A stretch of DNA of 61,967 bases from the NCBI GenBank assembly GCA_050015355.1, contig JBEKBO010000018.1:1-61967 (forward strand), in the 5' to 3' direction. The position numbers and the translations under genes were made by a program. Positions 52,695 through 61,033 of the stretch are shown piece by piece. Position 1 is the stretch's first letter, and the number at the start of each line of letters is the position of its first letter. The notes under the pieces were generated by a model. That model had not been told where the DNA came from. It searched no databases and worked only from the letters and a program-made list of their open reading frames with translations. The stretch comes from CAWBRT01 sp050015355 (GTDB lineage: Bacteria; Acidobacteriota; Terriglobia; Terriglobales; Acidobacteriaceae).

Positions 52695-53573
52695 ATGAAG
52701 ACCATAGTGAAGATCGACCCAGAAGACTTCCGCGTCCAGGGAGGAAGAAAAGTTAGGCTCCACAAATGGGCAACCGACATAAGAGCGCTCTACAAGTCGG
52801 AGAAGCACTACAAGGAGATGCTCACCGCGGATGTCAGGGAACTGAGCGCCCTGCAGCGTTTACTCTACGCATCCGACAGCTATTCGGTGCTCCTTATTTT
52901 TCAGGCTATGGACGCCGCCGGGAAGGACGGTGCCATCAGCCACGTCTTGACCGGCGTCAACCCACAGGGCTGCGAGGTCCATAGTTTCAAGCATCCAAGC
53001 GCGGAAGAATTGGAGCATGATTTTCTCTGGCGCACGACGTGCCGGCTGCCGGCGCGCGGACGGATTGGGGTCTTCAACCGCTCCTACTACGAGGAGGTGC
53101 TGGTCGTCCGCGTGCATCCGGAAATTTTGCACGGTGAACATATTCCGCACGAGCAAGATAGCAAAGAGACTTGGGAGGGACGATACCGTTCCATTGTGGA
53201 GTTGGAGAAACATCTCCACCGCAACGGCACCCGGGTCATCAAGTTTTTTCTTCACCTGTCCAAGGAGGAGCAGCGAAGGCGCTTTCTGGCGCGCATCGAT
53301 GAACCGGACAAAAACTGGAAATTCAGCCTGGACGACATCGCCGAGCGGAAATTCTGGAATCAATACATGCGGGCCTACGAGGACTGTCTGAGCGCCACCA
53401 GCACAAGAACAGCGCCGTGGCACGTGGTTCCGGCGGACGACAAGTACAACGCACGGCTCATCATTTCGCGCATCGTCATCGACGCGCTGCAAGGTCTCAA
53501 ATTGAACTATCCCAAGATGACCGGTGCGCGGCGAAGCGAACTCCAGGCAATCCGCAAGCAACTGGCGAAGTAA
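52695..53573 (+). CDS. ppk2: polyphosphate kinase 2 family protein
   Basis: 292 residues. The P-loop AMDAAGKDGAISHV (Walker A from residue 71), the second motif IGVFNRSYYEEVLVVRVHP and the lid segment LSKEEQRRRFLARIDEPDKNWKFS are the PPK2 hallmarks. The single-domain length fits classes I or III, which phosphorylate NDPs or NMPs from polyphosphate. It is divergent from the EPS operon and apparently monocistronic. Confidence 0.92.
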   Translation: MKTIVKIDPEDFRVQGGRKVRLHKWATDIRALYKSEKHYKEMLTADVRELSALQRLLYASDSYSVLLIFQAMDAAGKDGAISHVLTGVNPQGCEVHSFKHPSAEELEHDFLWRTTCRLPARGRIGVFNRSYYEEVLVVRVHPEILHGEHIPHEQDSKETWEGRYRSIVELEKHLHRNGTRVIKFFLHLSKEEQRRRFLARIDEPDKNWKFSLDDIAERKFWNQYMRAYEDCLSATSTRTAPWHVVPADDKYNARLIISRIVIDALQGLKLNYPKMTGARRSELQAIRKQLAK

Positions 53574-53663
53574 GAATTTGGTCAAGAGCAATGGAACAAC
53601 GATCACGTTCTTTGGAGAAATTGGCAGGTCAGAAGTGCCGAAAATCAGGGCACTCTTGGAAAC

Positions 53664-53845
53664 GGGCGGGTGGCCCATGTTTGCCTTCTGTCGGTAAACG
53701 TGAGGCAGCTCAGGACTCCACGCATTCAAGTGTGCTTTGAACACGAAATACCAGCGCTTCAGCCCGTCCGGCATGCGGAAAGAGTATCACCTTCGTCAAA
53801 CCAACTCCCACATCTGCTAACTGCGGCAGATGTGGGGCACCTTCA
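53664..53845. repeat. two type-A hairpins of opposite orientation
   Basis: 53664-53705 (CCCATGTTTGCC / GGTAAACGTGAGG) and, in the opposite orientation, 53806-53845 (CCCACATCTGC / GCAGATGTGGGG). They fill most of the gap between ppk2 and the aldolase. Confidence 0.6.
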
Positions 53846-53921
53846 GGGCTTGATAGGAGATCTGGGCCACCAGCCCCAAAATGGCACAGCATCGCCCCGT
53901 TTTGATTCGGTCAGTGCAGTT

Positions 53922-53954
53922 TGGTCTTGCAAGATCAGTCACGAACAGTACAAT
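53922..53954 (+). promoter_or_regulatory. promoter with overlapping palindromic operator, aldolase-permease operon
   Basis: TTGCAA (53927-53932), a 16-base spacer and TACAAT (53949-53954) form a plausible sigma-70 promoter about 70 bases before the ATG. The -35 box lies inside the near-palindrome TGGTCTTGCAAGATCA (53922-53937, core TCTTGCAAGA), suggesting a repressor site, for example of the GntR/LacI kind. Confidence 0.45.
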
Positions 53955-54023
53955 TCAGGCGATTCAGGACTGACAAAGATTCCTGTCGAAAGTCTCCAAT
54001 AAGTTCTTCCAGGAGTGACACTT

Positions 54024-54839
54024 ATGGCACACAAAGTGAACAAAGTGAAACTAGCCCAGCAGCAAGGGCGGATTGCCTTTGGGACTTGGGTACAGATAGG
54101 CTCACCAGAGGTTGTCGAAGCCGCTGGCTATCAGGGCTACGACTTCGTGATTATCGACATGGAACACGGGCAATTCGGATTCGATACCGTGCCATCCATG
54201 GTGAGAGCTGCAGAGGCCGCAGATGTGACCCCGGTAGTCAGGGTACCGGGTGTTGAAGAGACCATCATTCTGAAAGTTCTCGATACCGGAGCCATGGGAG
54301 TGCTAGTTCCGGGCATTTCAACCAAAGAGCAGGCGGAAAAAGCTGTCCGAGCGGCAAAATACGGACCGAGCGGTATCCGTGGGGCTTGCCCATGGACCCG
54401 AGCGACTAAATATAACGTCGAAGATTGGCCCGCGCACGTGAAGTGGAGCAATGAGGAAACGATGGCGTGGTTGCTCGTCGAGGGCAAAGAGGGTGCAGAG
54501 AACTTTGATGAAATCCTGAAGGTCCCCAATGCCGATGCGTTAATGATGGGCCCGTTTGATTTATCACAGTCTCTCGGGGTTCCTGGTCAACTGGATCATC
54601 CACTCGTGTTGGAAACTCTCAAGACGATGGTGAGCAAAGCAAAGGCCCGAGACGTATCCATGATCGCGGTAATGCTCTCTGAAATCACCACCGAACAGAT
54701 ACAAGCTTCTACCCGAAAGTGGAGAGACCTGGGATGCAGGCTCATGACCGTAGGGGGAGACCGAGCTCTGCTCACCACCGGATTTAAGAAATGTTTAGCG
54801 GATGCTCGTGACGCAATAGAGTTAGCCGCCAAGAAATAA
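54024..54839 (+). CDS. HpcH/HpaI-family aldolase
   Basis: About 271 residues from ATG 54024, with AGGAG 8 bases upstream; a GTG at 54015 is unlikely. FGTWVQIGSPEVVEAAGYQGYDFVIIDMEHG contains catalytic H48; R73 in VVRVPG binds substrate; the metal Glu and Asp lie in LVEGKEGAENFDEIL and MMGPFDLSQSLG. The family cleaves 2-oxo-3-deoxy acids (GarL, HpaI, RhmA) to pyruvate and an aldehyde. With glucarate dehydratase in the window, cleavage of 5-keto-4-deoxyglucarate is a reasonable guess. Co-transcribed with the permease, 53 bases downstream. Confidence 0.87.
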   Translation: MAHKVNKVKLAQQQGRIAFGTWVQIGSPEVVEAAGYQGYDFVIIDMEHGQFGFDTVPSMVRAAEAADVTPVVRVPGVEETIILKVLDTGAMGVLVPGISTKEQAEKAVRAAKYGPSGIRGACPWTRATKYNVEDWPAHVKWSNEETMAWLLVEGKEGAENFDEILKVPNADALMMGPFDLSQSLGVPGQLDHPLVLETLKTMVSKAKARDVSMIAVMLSEITTEQIQASTRKWRDLGCRLMTVGGDRALLTTGFKKCLADARDAIELAAKK

Positions 54840-54892
54840 GCCCCGTTCGTATGCGGCCACTTTAACACCGACTGTAAGGAGGCATTACACAC

Positions 54893-56533
54893 ATGGTTCC
54901 TTGGATGCAGGGTTACGACCCCCTCCAAAATCAGTTCTTGTCAACCTTCGCGGCAGCGTTGCCGCTACTCGTTTTGGCTTTTCTGCTGGGCATCAAGCGA
55001 ATGGCGACTCACAAAGCCGTTCCAGTCTCGTGGGTATTTGCCGCCGCCGTCGGCATTTTGGTCTATAAGATGCCCGCCAAATTAGTTGGCCTGTCTACTC
55101 TTTTGGGCGTGTTGAACGGTCTGATGATTATGTACATCATCGTCGCGGCGATTCTTTTTTACAATGTGCTCGTCGAGACGAAACAATTCGATGTGATTAA
55201 GGGATCGCTGGCTTCGCTCAGTAATGACCGGAGGCTGCAAGCGATCCTGATCGCATTCGCTTTCGGCACACTGCTAGAGGCAATCGCAGGCGGCGGCACC
55301 CCGGTGGCAATTACCGCAGCAATGCTTGTGGGGATGGGTTTCGACTCGTTCTACGCCGCAAGGCTTTGCCTGCTCACCAATACCGCTCCGGTGGTTTTCG
55401 GAGCCATCGGGATCGCAGTCGTCATGCTGTCAACCGTTACGGGCCTGCCCCTGCAGGCACTCAGCGCGATGTGCGGTCGGCAAACGCCGATTCTCTCGCT
55501 TTTGATTCCGATTATTCTCGTTTGGATCATGGCTGGACGGCAGGGATTGAAGGGGGTCTGGCCGGCTGCGATCGGCGTCGGCGTCGTGTTTGCTTCCACG
55601 CAAAGCCTGGTTGCGAATTTCATCGGACCGTATCTTCCGGACGTAATCGGTTCGATCGTTACCATTCTTTTCGCCATCGGGCTGTTGAGGGTCTGGCGTC
55701 CCAAGGAGGATTGGCGTTTCCCAAAGGAAACTGGAAGTGCGGCTCTATCTGCCGGAGCGGCGCGCAAGTATTCAACGGGTGAGCTGGTCAATGCATGGTA
55801 CCCGTTCCTCATCCTCGTCGCCATCGTGGGGTTGTGGGGCAGTCCGGGATTCCTGAAAATCCTGAATCACTGGACTGTGAACGTTCCCATCGCTGGGCTG
55901 GATAAAGCCGTTCTGCGTATGCCGCCGATCGTGCCCAAAGCTTCTCCGTATCCTGCAGTATTCGGTTTCAACTGGCTGTCTTCTCCCGGAACGGCGGTGC
56001 TTCTGACGGCGGTCCTCTCCGCCGTGTTCCAGCCAAAGGGACTTTTGATTGTTGGCCGGCAACTCGGGAAGACGCTTCACCAACTGCGCTATGCCATTTT
56101 TACGGGTGCCGCTGTCCTCGCATTCGCATGGGTGATGAATTACGGCGCGATGACCTCCACCTTGGCCATTGCGTTCGCACTGACGGGTAGACTATTTCCA
56201 TTCTTTTCCGCATTTCTGGGCTGGTTGGGGGTTTTCCTAACTGGCAGTGATACGAGCAGCAATGCGTTGTTTGGAAATCTACAGATTGTTACCGCTCGTC
56301 AAGTCGGCATTAGCGAAGTCCTGGCAGCCGCAACGAACGGTACCGGTGGCAGCCTAGGGAAGATGATTTCGCCAATTTCTCTGGCGGTTGCCGCCTCAGC
56401 TACCGGCCTGGTTGGAAAGGAAGGCGAACTTTTCCGCTCCGTCCTCAAGTACAGTCTGATTCTAACGGCAGTCATGGGCATTATTGCGACACTTCAGGCC
56501 TACGTCTTCAAGGGTATGATTCCGGTTCCATAG
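54893..56533 (+). CDS. L-lactate/glycolate permease (LctP family)
   Basis: 546 residues, the usual length. About 13 hydrophobic segments; AFGTLLEAIAGGGTPVAITAAMLVGMGFD, FNWLSSPGTAVLLTAVLSA and FLGWLGVFLTGSDTSSNALFGNLQ are diagnostic of the LldP/GlcA proton symporters. It imports L-lactate, D-lactate or glycolate. GTAAGGAGG precedes the ATG. It could supply the GlcD-type oxidase and the carboligase. Its 3' end runs over the truncated DinB gene on the other strand. Confidence 0.92.
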   Translation: MVPWMQGYDPLQNQFLSTFAAALPLLVLAFLLGIKRMATHKAVPVSWVFAAAVGILVYKMPAKLVGLSTLLGVLNGLMIMYIIVAAILFYNVLVETKQFDVIKGSLASLSNDRRLQAILIAFAFGTLLEAIAGGGTPVAITAAMLVGMGFDSFYAARLCLLTNTAPVVFGAIGIAVVMLSTVTGLPLQALSAMCGRQTPILSLLIPIILVWIMAGRQGLKGVWPAAIGVGVVFASTQSLVANFIGPYLPDVIGSIVTILFAIGLLRVWRPKEDWRFPKETGSAALSAGAARKYSTGELVNAWYPFLILVAIVGLWGSPGFLKILNHWTVNVPIAGLDKAVLRMPPIVPKASPYPAVFGFNWLSSPGTAVLLTAVLSAVFQPKGLLIVGRQLGKTLHQLRYAIFTGAAVLAFAWVMNYGAMTSTLAIAFALTGRLFPFFSAFLGWLGVFLTGSDTSSNALFGNLQIVTARQVGISEVLAAATNGTGGSLGKMISPISLAVAASATGLVGKEGELFRSVLKYSLILTAVMGIIATLQAYVFKGMIPVP

Positions 56534-56791
56534 CACGACGGGTCCGCGCTTCACGCGGACACCATCTGCGACCTGCTGAAGCCGCTCGGCCCGGCGCTTA
56601 TGCGGCGATTTGAAGCGAGCAGTAGGGTCAGTCTGGCCGTACTTGTCCGGCGGCATCTCCTGCGCAGCCTCGACGATCATCTTCTGCCTGCCCTGTAAGG
56701 TATCGCGGACGGCCGCAGTCACCGGATTACTCTGCGCGTAGGTCAAAAGAGGAAAGGCACACAACATGATGGCGCTCATGAGCCGTTTCAT
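56462..56791 (-). pseudogene. truncated DinB-like gene
   Basis: A strong ribosome site (AGGAGG) precedes ATG 56791, then a signal peptide (MKRLMSAIMLCAFPLLTYAQ) and the first helix of a DinB/DUF1569-type protein (NPVTAAVRDTLQGRQKMI ... MPPDKYG). After that the similarity stops; the remaining frame is Arg-rich and overlaps the permease 3' end. Normal members are about 170-190 residues, so the gene has lost its C-terminal two thirds, probably at the junction where the aldolase-permease segment arrived. Confidence 0.6.
56542..56560 (+). terminator. hairpin after the permease
   Basis: GTCCGCG-CTTCA-CGCGGAC, 8 bases after the permease stop, without a clear U tract. Confidence 0.35.
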
Positions 56792-56821
56792 AGATCCTCC
56801 TGTGCATACATAGAGCAGCAC

Positions 56822-57160
56822 AGAGGGTTAAATGTTGGCTCAAGGCGTTCCACCCTACCCGTATCTTCCACAAGTTTAGTGCGGGACGGCAGGGGGTCCG
56901 CCGCAGTTCCTGCACCGGAGCGCGGTTGCGCTGAAGGTGGATGGGAATGTGTGCCGAAGACGGCTTGAAGACGATGGGCTCGGTGGTTTGAGTGAGCAGA
57001 TACTATGCGTCAGACCAAGCCCCGTGGCTGGCTGATTGGTTTTCACGGCCCAGGCCGTTCTGCGTCGACGAGGGCCGGGAATAGTCGTTCGAAGATTGGA
57101 GCCGGGGGGATCACTGCATTTCGGCGGGGCCGAGCCAAACCGGTTTTCGAGGAAAGTTGA
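56822..57160. other. spacer between DinB remnant and integrase remnant
   Basis: I see no supported gene, tRNA or repeat of the A-D types here. The minus-strand frame at 56876-57184 is Arg/Pro-rich and looks non-coding. Being next to an integrase fragment, it may contain the attachment junction, but only one end is in the window, so no att repeat can be shown. Confidence 0.4.
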
Positions 57161-57331
57161 ATTGGGTTCGTTCGCAAGAATCAAACTAATAGGTATTTAG
57201 AGGCACATCTCCGGCCATTCTTCGGAGATAAGACAAAGCTTGCAGCCATTCGGCGGGCCGATGTGCAGAAGTACATCACGCATCAACGCGAGCTGCAAGC
57301 CCGTAGACCACGCAAGACGAGAGGATTCTAA
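57161..57331 (+). pseudogene. tyrosine integrase N-terminal fragment
   Basis: The frame reads RYLEAHLRPFFGDKTKLAAI then RRADVQKYITHQRELQARRP and stops at TAA 57329-57331. This is the SAM-like core-binding region of phage-type tyrosine recombinases (LxxxFGdkxLxxIxxxDVxxYxxxR pattern). There is no start codon and no catalytic domain; an in-frame TGA lies just upstream at 57158. It is a remnant. Confidence 0.65.
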
Positions 57332-57333
57332 CC

Positions 57334-57612
57334 GTGGCCAGCGTAACGGCAACAAAGATTCAAGACGCCAGCGGAAATCTAATGCCTAGCGGCACGATCA
57401 CTTTTCAGCCGACGGTTACGCCTTTTCAGTCGTTTGGCTTCTGTGTAGAGGGCATTACCGCTGCAATCGCCGCTGGTGCTGTGTCAGTAAGTGTTGAACA
57501 GGGCACCTACAACATAACGATCACCAACTCGGTAACGGGTAACAGCGCCACGTTAACAAAGGTCGTGATTCCGACTACCGGACTCAATTTAGACGCATAC
57601 AGCAGTTTCTAG
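57334..57612 (+). CDS. short phage structural protein, copy of fibre N-terminus
   Basis: 92 residues from a GTG start directly after the integrase remnant stop. TATKIQDASGNLMPSGTITFQPT is nearly the same as the beginning of the next protein, and TYNITITNSVTGNSATL matches its later strand, so it is a stand-alone version of that N-terminal beta domain. Likely a tail-fibre base or decoration protein. Confidence 0.6.
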   Translation: MASVTATKIQDASGNLMPSGTITFQPTVTPFQSFGFCVEGITAAIAAGAVSVSVEQGTYNITITNSVTGNSATLTKVVIPTTGLNLDAYSSF

Positions 57613-57622
57613 AGGACTTTCA

Positions 57623-59434
57623 ATGGCTTGGGCAAGCATTACCGGAACAAAGATTCAAGACGCCAGTGGCAACTTGTTGGCACACGGGGAGATCAGCTTC
57701 CAGCCGACAGACGGAAAAGGCAACCCTATTCCCGCACTGGCGGCATCAGGCGGTCTCATGATTGAGGCTTCGTCCGCCGCGATCACCACTGGTGTAATTG
57801 CTTCTGGTTATCAAGTCTCGCCATCTGGTGAATCGGCTCCGCTTAATCTGAATTACACCGTCACGATTACAGACTGCACGACCGGCGCAAGCGTGGTCTT
57901 AGTTGGTGTTACCGTCCCAGACGGCGGCATCAATTTTGACACCTTTGATCCAAGCCTACAACTGCCTACCATTCCACAGGTGCTGGTCACCCCTGTAACT
58001 TCATCAACCCCCTTGCCATCAGGTACAACGGCAACGACTAATGGGGTTGACGATAACACCGCCAAAGTGGCGACTGATGCTTTTGTGCTTGCCCAAGCGG
58101 CTTCGGCTAATCCATTAGTGGACGGAAGTGTGAGTGTGGGCACAAGCACACGATTTGCAAGAGCAGACCACGTTCACCCGATAATTTCAGCCTCGGCCCT
58201 GACCACAGGCAACCTGCCAATCGCTCAGATTCCTACTGGTGGAAGCTCTTCCACATATCTTCGGGGTGACGGCAACTGGGGGACGCCAACAGGTGCTGGG
58301 AATGTCACAGGACCAAGCAGCTCAGTGGCAGGCGACTATGCCATCTTCAGCAGCACTACAGGTGAAGTGATCGCTGATGGTGGTCAGCCCACCATGCGCA
58401 ATCGCATCATCAACGGCGACATGCGGATTGACCAGAGGAACTCTGGGGGATCAGTTACTCCCACCACCACGGGCACATATTTGGTTGATAGATGGGTGTA
58501 TCAATTATCGCAAGCTTCCAAGTTTACAATTGGGCAGAATTATGACGCATTGACACCACCAGTTGGGTTCACTAACTACTTGGGTTTTAGTGCCGCTGGA
58601 GCTACGGTAGGGTCTGGTGATTACTTTAGTGTAGGACAGTTTATTGAAGGGTTGAACGTTGCTGATCTGGCTTGGGGTACAGCCAATGCTCAATCAATTA
58701 CGTTGTCGTTCTGGACTCGCTCTTCGCTGACAGGAACCTTTGGTGGCAGTATCCGTAACGGTGCCGCTAATCGTTCTTACCCGTTCACCTACACTATCGG
58801 AACGGCTGATACATGGACAAAGATAAGTGTGACGATTGCTGGGGACACCACAGGTACGTGGGCAACCGACAATACCTCCGGACTGGAAGTATTCTTTGGT
58901 CTTGGTGTCGGCTCAAACTTATCAGGTACAGCAGGCTCATGGGCAGCCGCTAACTGTTTGAGTGCCACTGGCGCTGTTAGTGTGGTAGCAAGCAGCGGCA
59001 ATCGCTGGTACGTCACAGCCGTCCAGCTTGAAGCTGGCACCGTCGCCACTCCGTTTGAGCGCCGGTTGTATGGGTTGGAATTGGCACTGGCGCAGAGGTA
59101 CTACTATCGCAGAGTATCAACAGGAACAGCCGACTATATTGGTATGCTTCAGGCGCAATCTTCATCAAGCCCATTCGGCACGGTGTTTGACTTGCCAGTA
59201 GAAATGCGTACAAGTCCGACTGTCAACATATCATCGCCAACGCATGTCTCTGCTTACAACGCCACTGGCACTTCTGGTGCGGCATTCACTGGGGCTGCCT
59301 CATGGCAGGCATCAACACGGTCCTTGGCTATTGGTGGTGGATTTACAGGTGGGTCTGGTCTTGTCGCAGGCAATGCATCAGTTATTTACTTTAATTCAGC
59401 ATCAGGCTGGATAGACGCATCGGCAGAGTTATAA
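57623..59434 (+). CDS. phage tail fibre/receptor-binding-like protein
   Basis: 603 residues. The N-terminal beta domain (TGTKIQDASGNL) is shared with the upstream gene. The centre has fibre-type STRFARADHVHPI and STYLRGDGNWGTP. The C-terminal part begins RNRIINGDMRIDQRNSGGS and ends in VQLEAGTVATPFERRLYGLE and LALAQRYYYR, a signature common in tail fibre tips. AGAGGACTTTCA precedes the ATG. Probably the host-recognition fibre. Confidence 0.8.
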   Translation: MAWASITGTKIQDASGNLLAHGEISFQPTDGKGNPIPALAASGGLMIEASSAAITTGVIASGYQVSPSGESAPLNLNYTVTITDCTTGASVVLVGVTVPDGGINFDTFDPSLQLPTIPQVLVTPVTSSTPLPSGTTATTNGVDDNTAKVATDAFVLAQAASANPLVDGSVSVGTSTRFARADHVHPIISASALTTGNLPIAQIPTGGSSSTYLRGDGNWGTPTGAGNVTGPSSSVAGDYAIFSSTTGEVIADGGQPTMRNRIINGDMRIDQRNSGGSVTPTTTGTYLVDRWVYQLSQASKFTIGQNYDALTPPVGFTNYLGFSAAGATVGSGDYFSVGQFIEGLNVADLAWGTANAQSITLSFWTRSSLTGTFGGSIRNGAANRSYPFTYTIGTADTWTKISVTIAGDTTGTWATDNTSGLEVFFGLGVGSNLSGTAGSWAAANCLSATGAVSVVASSGNRWYVTAVQLEAGTVATPFERRLYGLELALAQRYYYRRVSTGTADYIGMLQAQSSSSPFGTVFDLPVEMRTSPTVNISSPTHVSAYNATGTSGAAFTGAASWQASTRSLAIGGGFTGGSGLVAGNASVIYFNSASGWIDASAEL

Positions 59435-59437
59435 ATC

Positions 59438-59788
59438 ATGAGCTACACATACAGCCTCACACAAGGCACTGCAATTCTACGTTCGGACGGAGCCAACATC
59501 CCGCCCGACCCGGCCAACATCGACTACGCAGCTTATCTAGCGTGGGTGGCGGCTGGCAATACACCAACCCCGGTTGACCCCGCCGTCATAGCGGCTCAGG
59601 CTCAGGCCAAACTTGCGGCTCAGGCTCAGGCACTTTTGGACAAGAGTGATGTCACCATGCTTCGCTGCTTTGAGCACGCAGTTGCGCCACCCACAGAGTG
59701 GGTGACTTACCGGGCTGCTCTGCGACAGGTCGTAGCCGGCACGCTGTCTGCTATCCCCAGTACTCCAGCTTATCCAACAGGTACATAA
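59438..59788 (+). CDS. fibre-associated phage protein (XkdW-like)
   Basis: 116 residues. PPDPANIDYAAYLAWVAAGNTP is followed by an Ala/Gln helix (AAQAQAKLAAQAQALLDKSD) and VTMLRCFEHAVAPPTEWVTY then RAALRQVV, the C-terminal pattern of small proteins encoded after tail fibres and often called fibre assembly or XkdW-like. It starts 3 bases after the fibre stop. Confidence 0.65.
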   Translation: MSYTYSLTQGTAILRSDGANIPPDPANIDYAAYLAWVAAGNTPTPVDPAVIAAQAQAKLAAQAQALLDKSDVTMLRCFEHAVAPPTEWVTYRAALRQVVAGTLSAIPSTPAYPTGT

Positions 59789-59843
59789 GGGTTTCTGACT
59801 TCTCAGTCCATTGGTGTACGGGCTGTGGGAGAACTGCGTTCAC

Positions 59844-60476
59844 ATGATCATCGGCACTTTCAACGGCTGGGACATTATCTCGATGCCAAGCTCGCCTGCA
59901 TGGAAGCAATTGGACTTTACCGCTCACGACAGCGTCGGAGTGACCCAAAGCCCATTCACCATTCAGAGCCAAACGCAGTATTGGGCAGGCGGAGATTATT
60001 GGCTGGTTAATGCGTCGTTGCCGGCGATGAGCAATACGAATGCCGATGCTTGGGTTTCGTTCCTTTTGGAGTGTCGCGGCAGGCTCAATGTATTTCAGCT
60101 CAGCGATCCGTCAAAGAAGAAACCTTCGGGACGACCAGCAGGGACACCCTTGGTCAGCGGAACCAACGCAGCCACAGCCACGGTATTGAACACTCGTGGT
60201 TGGAAGCCCCTTACGAACAGGCTCCTGTTGCCTCGTGACTATATCCAGATTGGGTGTCGGCTCTATAACGTGGTGTCCGCCCCTGTAAACAGCGATTCCA
60301 GTGGCAACGCCACGATTAATATCTGGCCCAGCTTGCGTGAACAGGTTACGGACGGAACCGCAATCATAACCGTTAATTGTACCGGGCTGTTCCGCTTGGC
60401 CAGCAATGACAGAGAGTACACGTTCCGCGAAACCAAGACAGTTGGGCTTTCGTTCAAGTGTGAAGAGGCCCGGTAA
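59844..60476 (+). CDS. phage minor tail protein (DUF2460-position)
   Basis: About 210 residues from ATG 59844. MPSSPAWKQLDFTAHDSVGVTQSPFT and WVSFLLECRGRLNVFQLSD are typical of distal-tail proteins that begin with the 'P..p' beta sandwich; FRLASNDREYTFRETKTVGLSF ends it. I cannot give a precise family; its place before a DUF2163-like gene suggests the tail-tip hub. Stop and next start overlap (TAATG). Confidence 0.55.
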   Translation: MIIGTFNGWDIISMPSSPAWKQLDFTAHDSVGVTQSPFTIQSQTQYWAGGDYWLVNASLPAMSNTNADAWVSFLLECRGRLNVFQLSDPSKKKPSGRPAGTPLVSGTNAATATVLNTRGWKPLTNRLLLPRDYIQIGCRLYNVVSAPVNSDSSGNATINIWPSLREQVTDGTAIITVNCTGLFRLASNDREYTFRETKTVGLSFKCEEAR

Positions 60477-61033
60477 TGCGCAGTCTTGATTCCAACACGG
60501 TCGCGCAAATCACCGGAAACGTGGTTCGGCCCGCATTCTTTGTCTCCATCGCTTTTGCCACCGAAACGGTTTACACATGGACGGGAGCAGGCAGTTTTGC
60601 TAACCCGTACGACGGAAACACCTATACCGGGGTTGGGAACTTCGGAACTGTTTCCAGCATTCAGGAAGGCAGTGACGTAACCGCGCAGGGTATAACGCTA
60701 AAGCTGTCCGGTATCCCCTCTGACCTGCTAGACGATTCGCTTTCCAATGTCCAGTTTGGGCAGTTGGCCAAGGTGCAACTTGGCTTTCTGAACACCAGTG
60801 GCGCCCTTGTTGGCGCTCCCATTCCTGCCTTTATAGGGCTGGTGGACCAACCCGTCATCGACATCAGCACGGAAACCGTGACGATCACCATTTCTGTGGA
60901 GAGCCGCTTTGCCGATATGCAGCGTGCTCCGGGTGGACGGCTCACCGATCAAGATCAACGCAGCCGATACCCCAATGATAGCTCGCTGAAGTGGGTCGCC
61001 TATATCCAGAACATGCATTTGGGGTGGAACTGA
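60476..61033 (+). CDS. phage tail-tip protein, DUF2163-like
   Basis: 185 residues. VRPAFFVSIAFATETVYTWTG, YTGVGNFGTVSSIQEGSDVT and ITISVESRFADMQRAPGGRLTDQDQ then RSRYPND match the general form of DUF2163/BR0599-type tail proteins, which sit between the hub and the cell-wall hydrolase. Its TGA overlaps the next ATG by one base. Confidence 0.65.
   Translation: MRSLDSNTVAQITGNVVRPAFFVSIAFATETVYTWTGAGSFANPYDGNTYTGVGNFGTVSSIQEGSDVTAQGITLKLSGIPSDLLDDSLSNVQFGQLAKVQLGFLNTSGALVGAPIPAFIGLVDQPVIDISTETVTITISVESRFADMQRAPGGRLTDQDQRSRYPNDSSLKWVAYIQNMHLGWN

Noticed and set aside
53592..54014. Extension of the aldolase upstream or a small gene in the gap
   Set aside because: The gap is filled by two type-A hairpins and a promoter/operator; open frames there translate the repeats.
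56876..57184. 102-residue minus-strand protein with a CRNCGG motif
   Set aside because: Arg/Pro/Ser-rich, no ribosome site, and overlaps the integrase remnant on the other strand; a real zinc-ribbon would need a second pair of cysteines.
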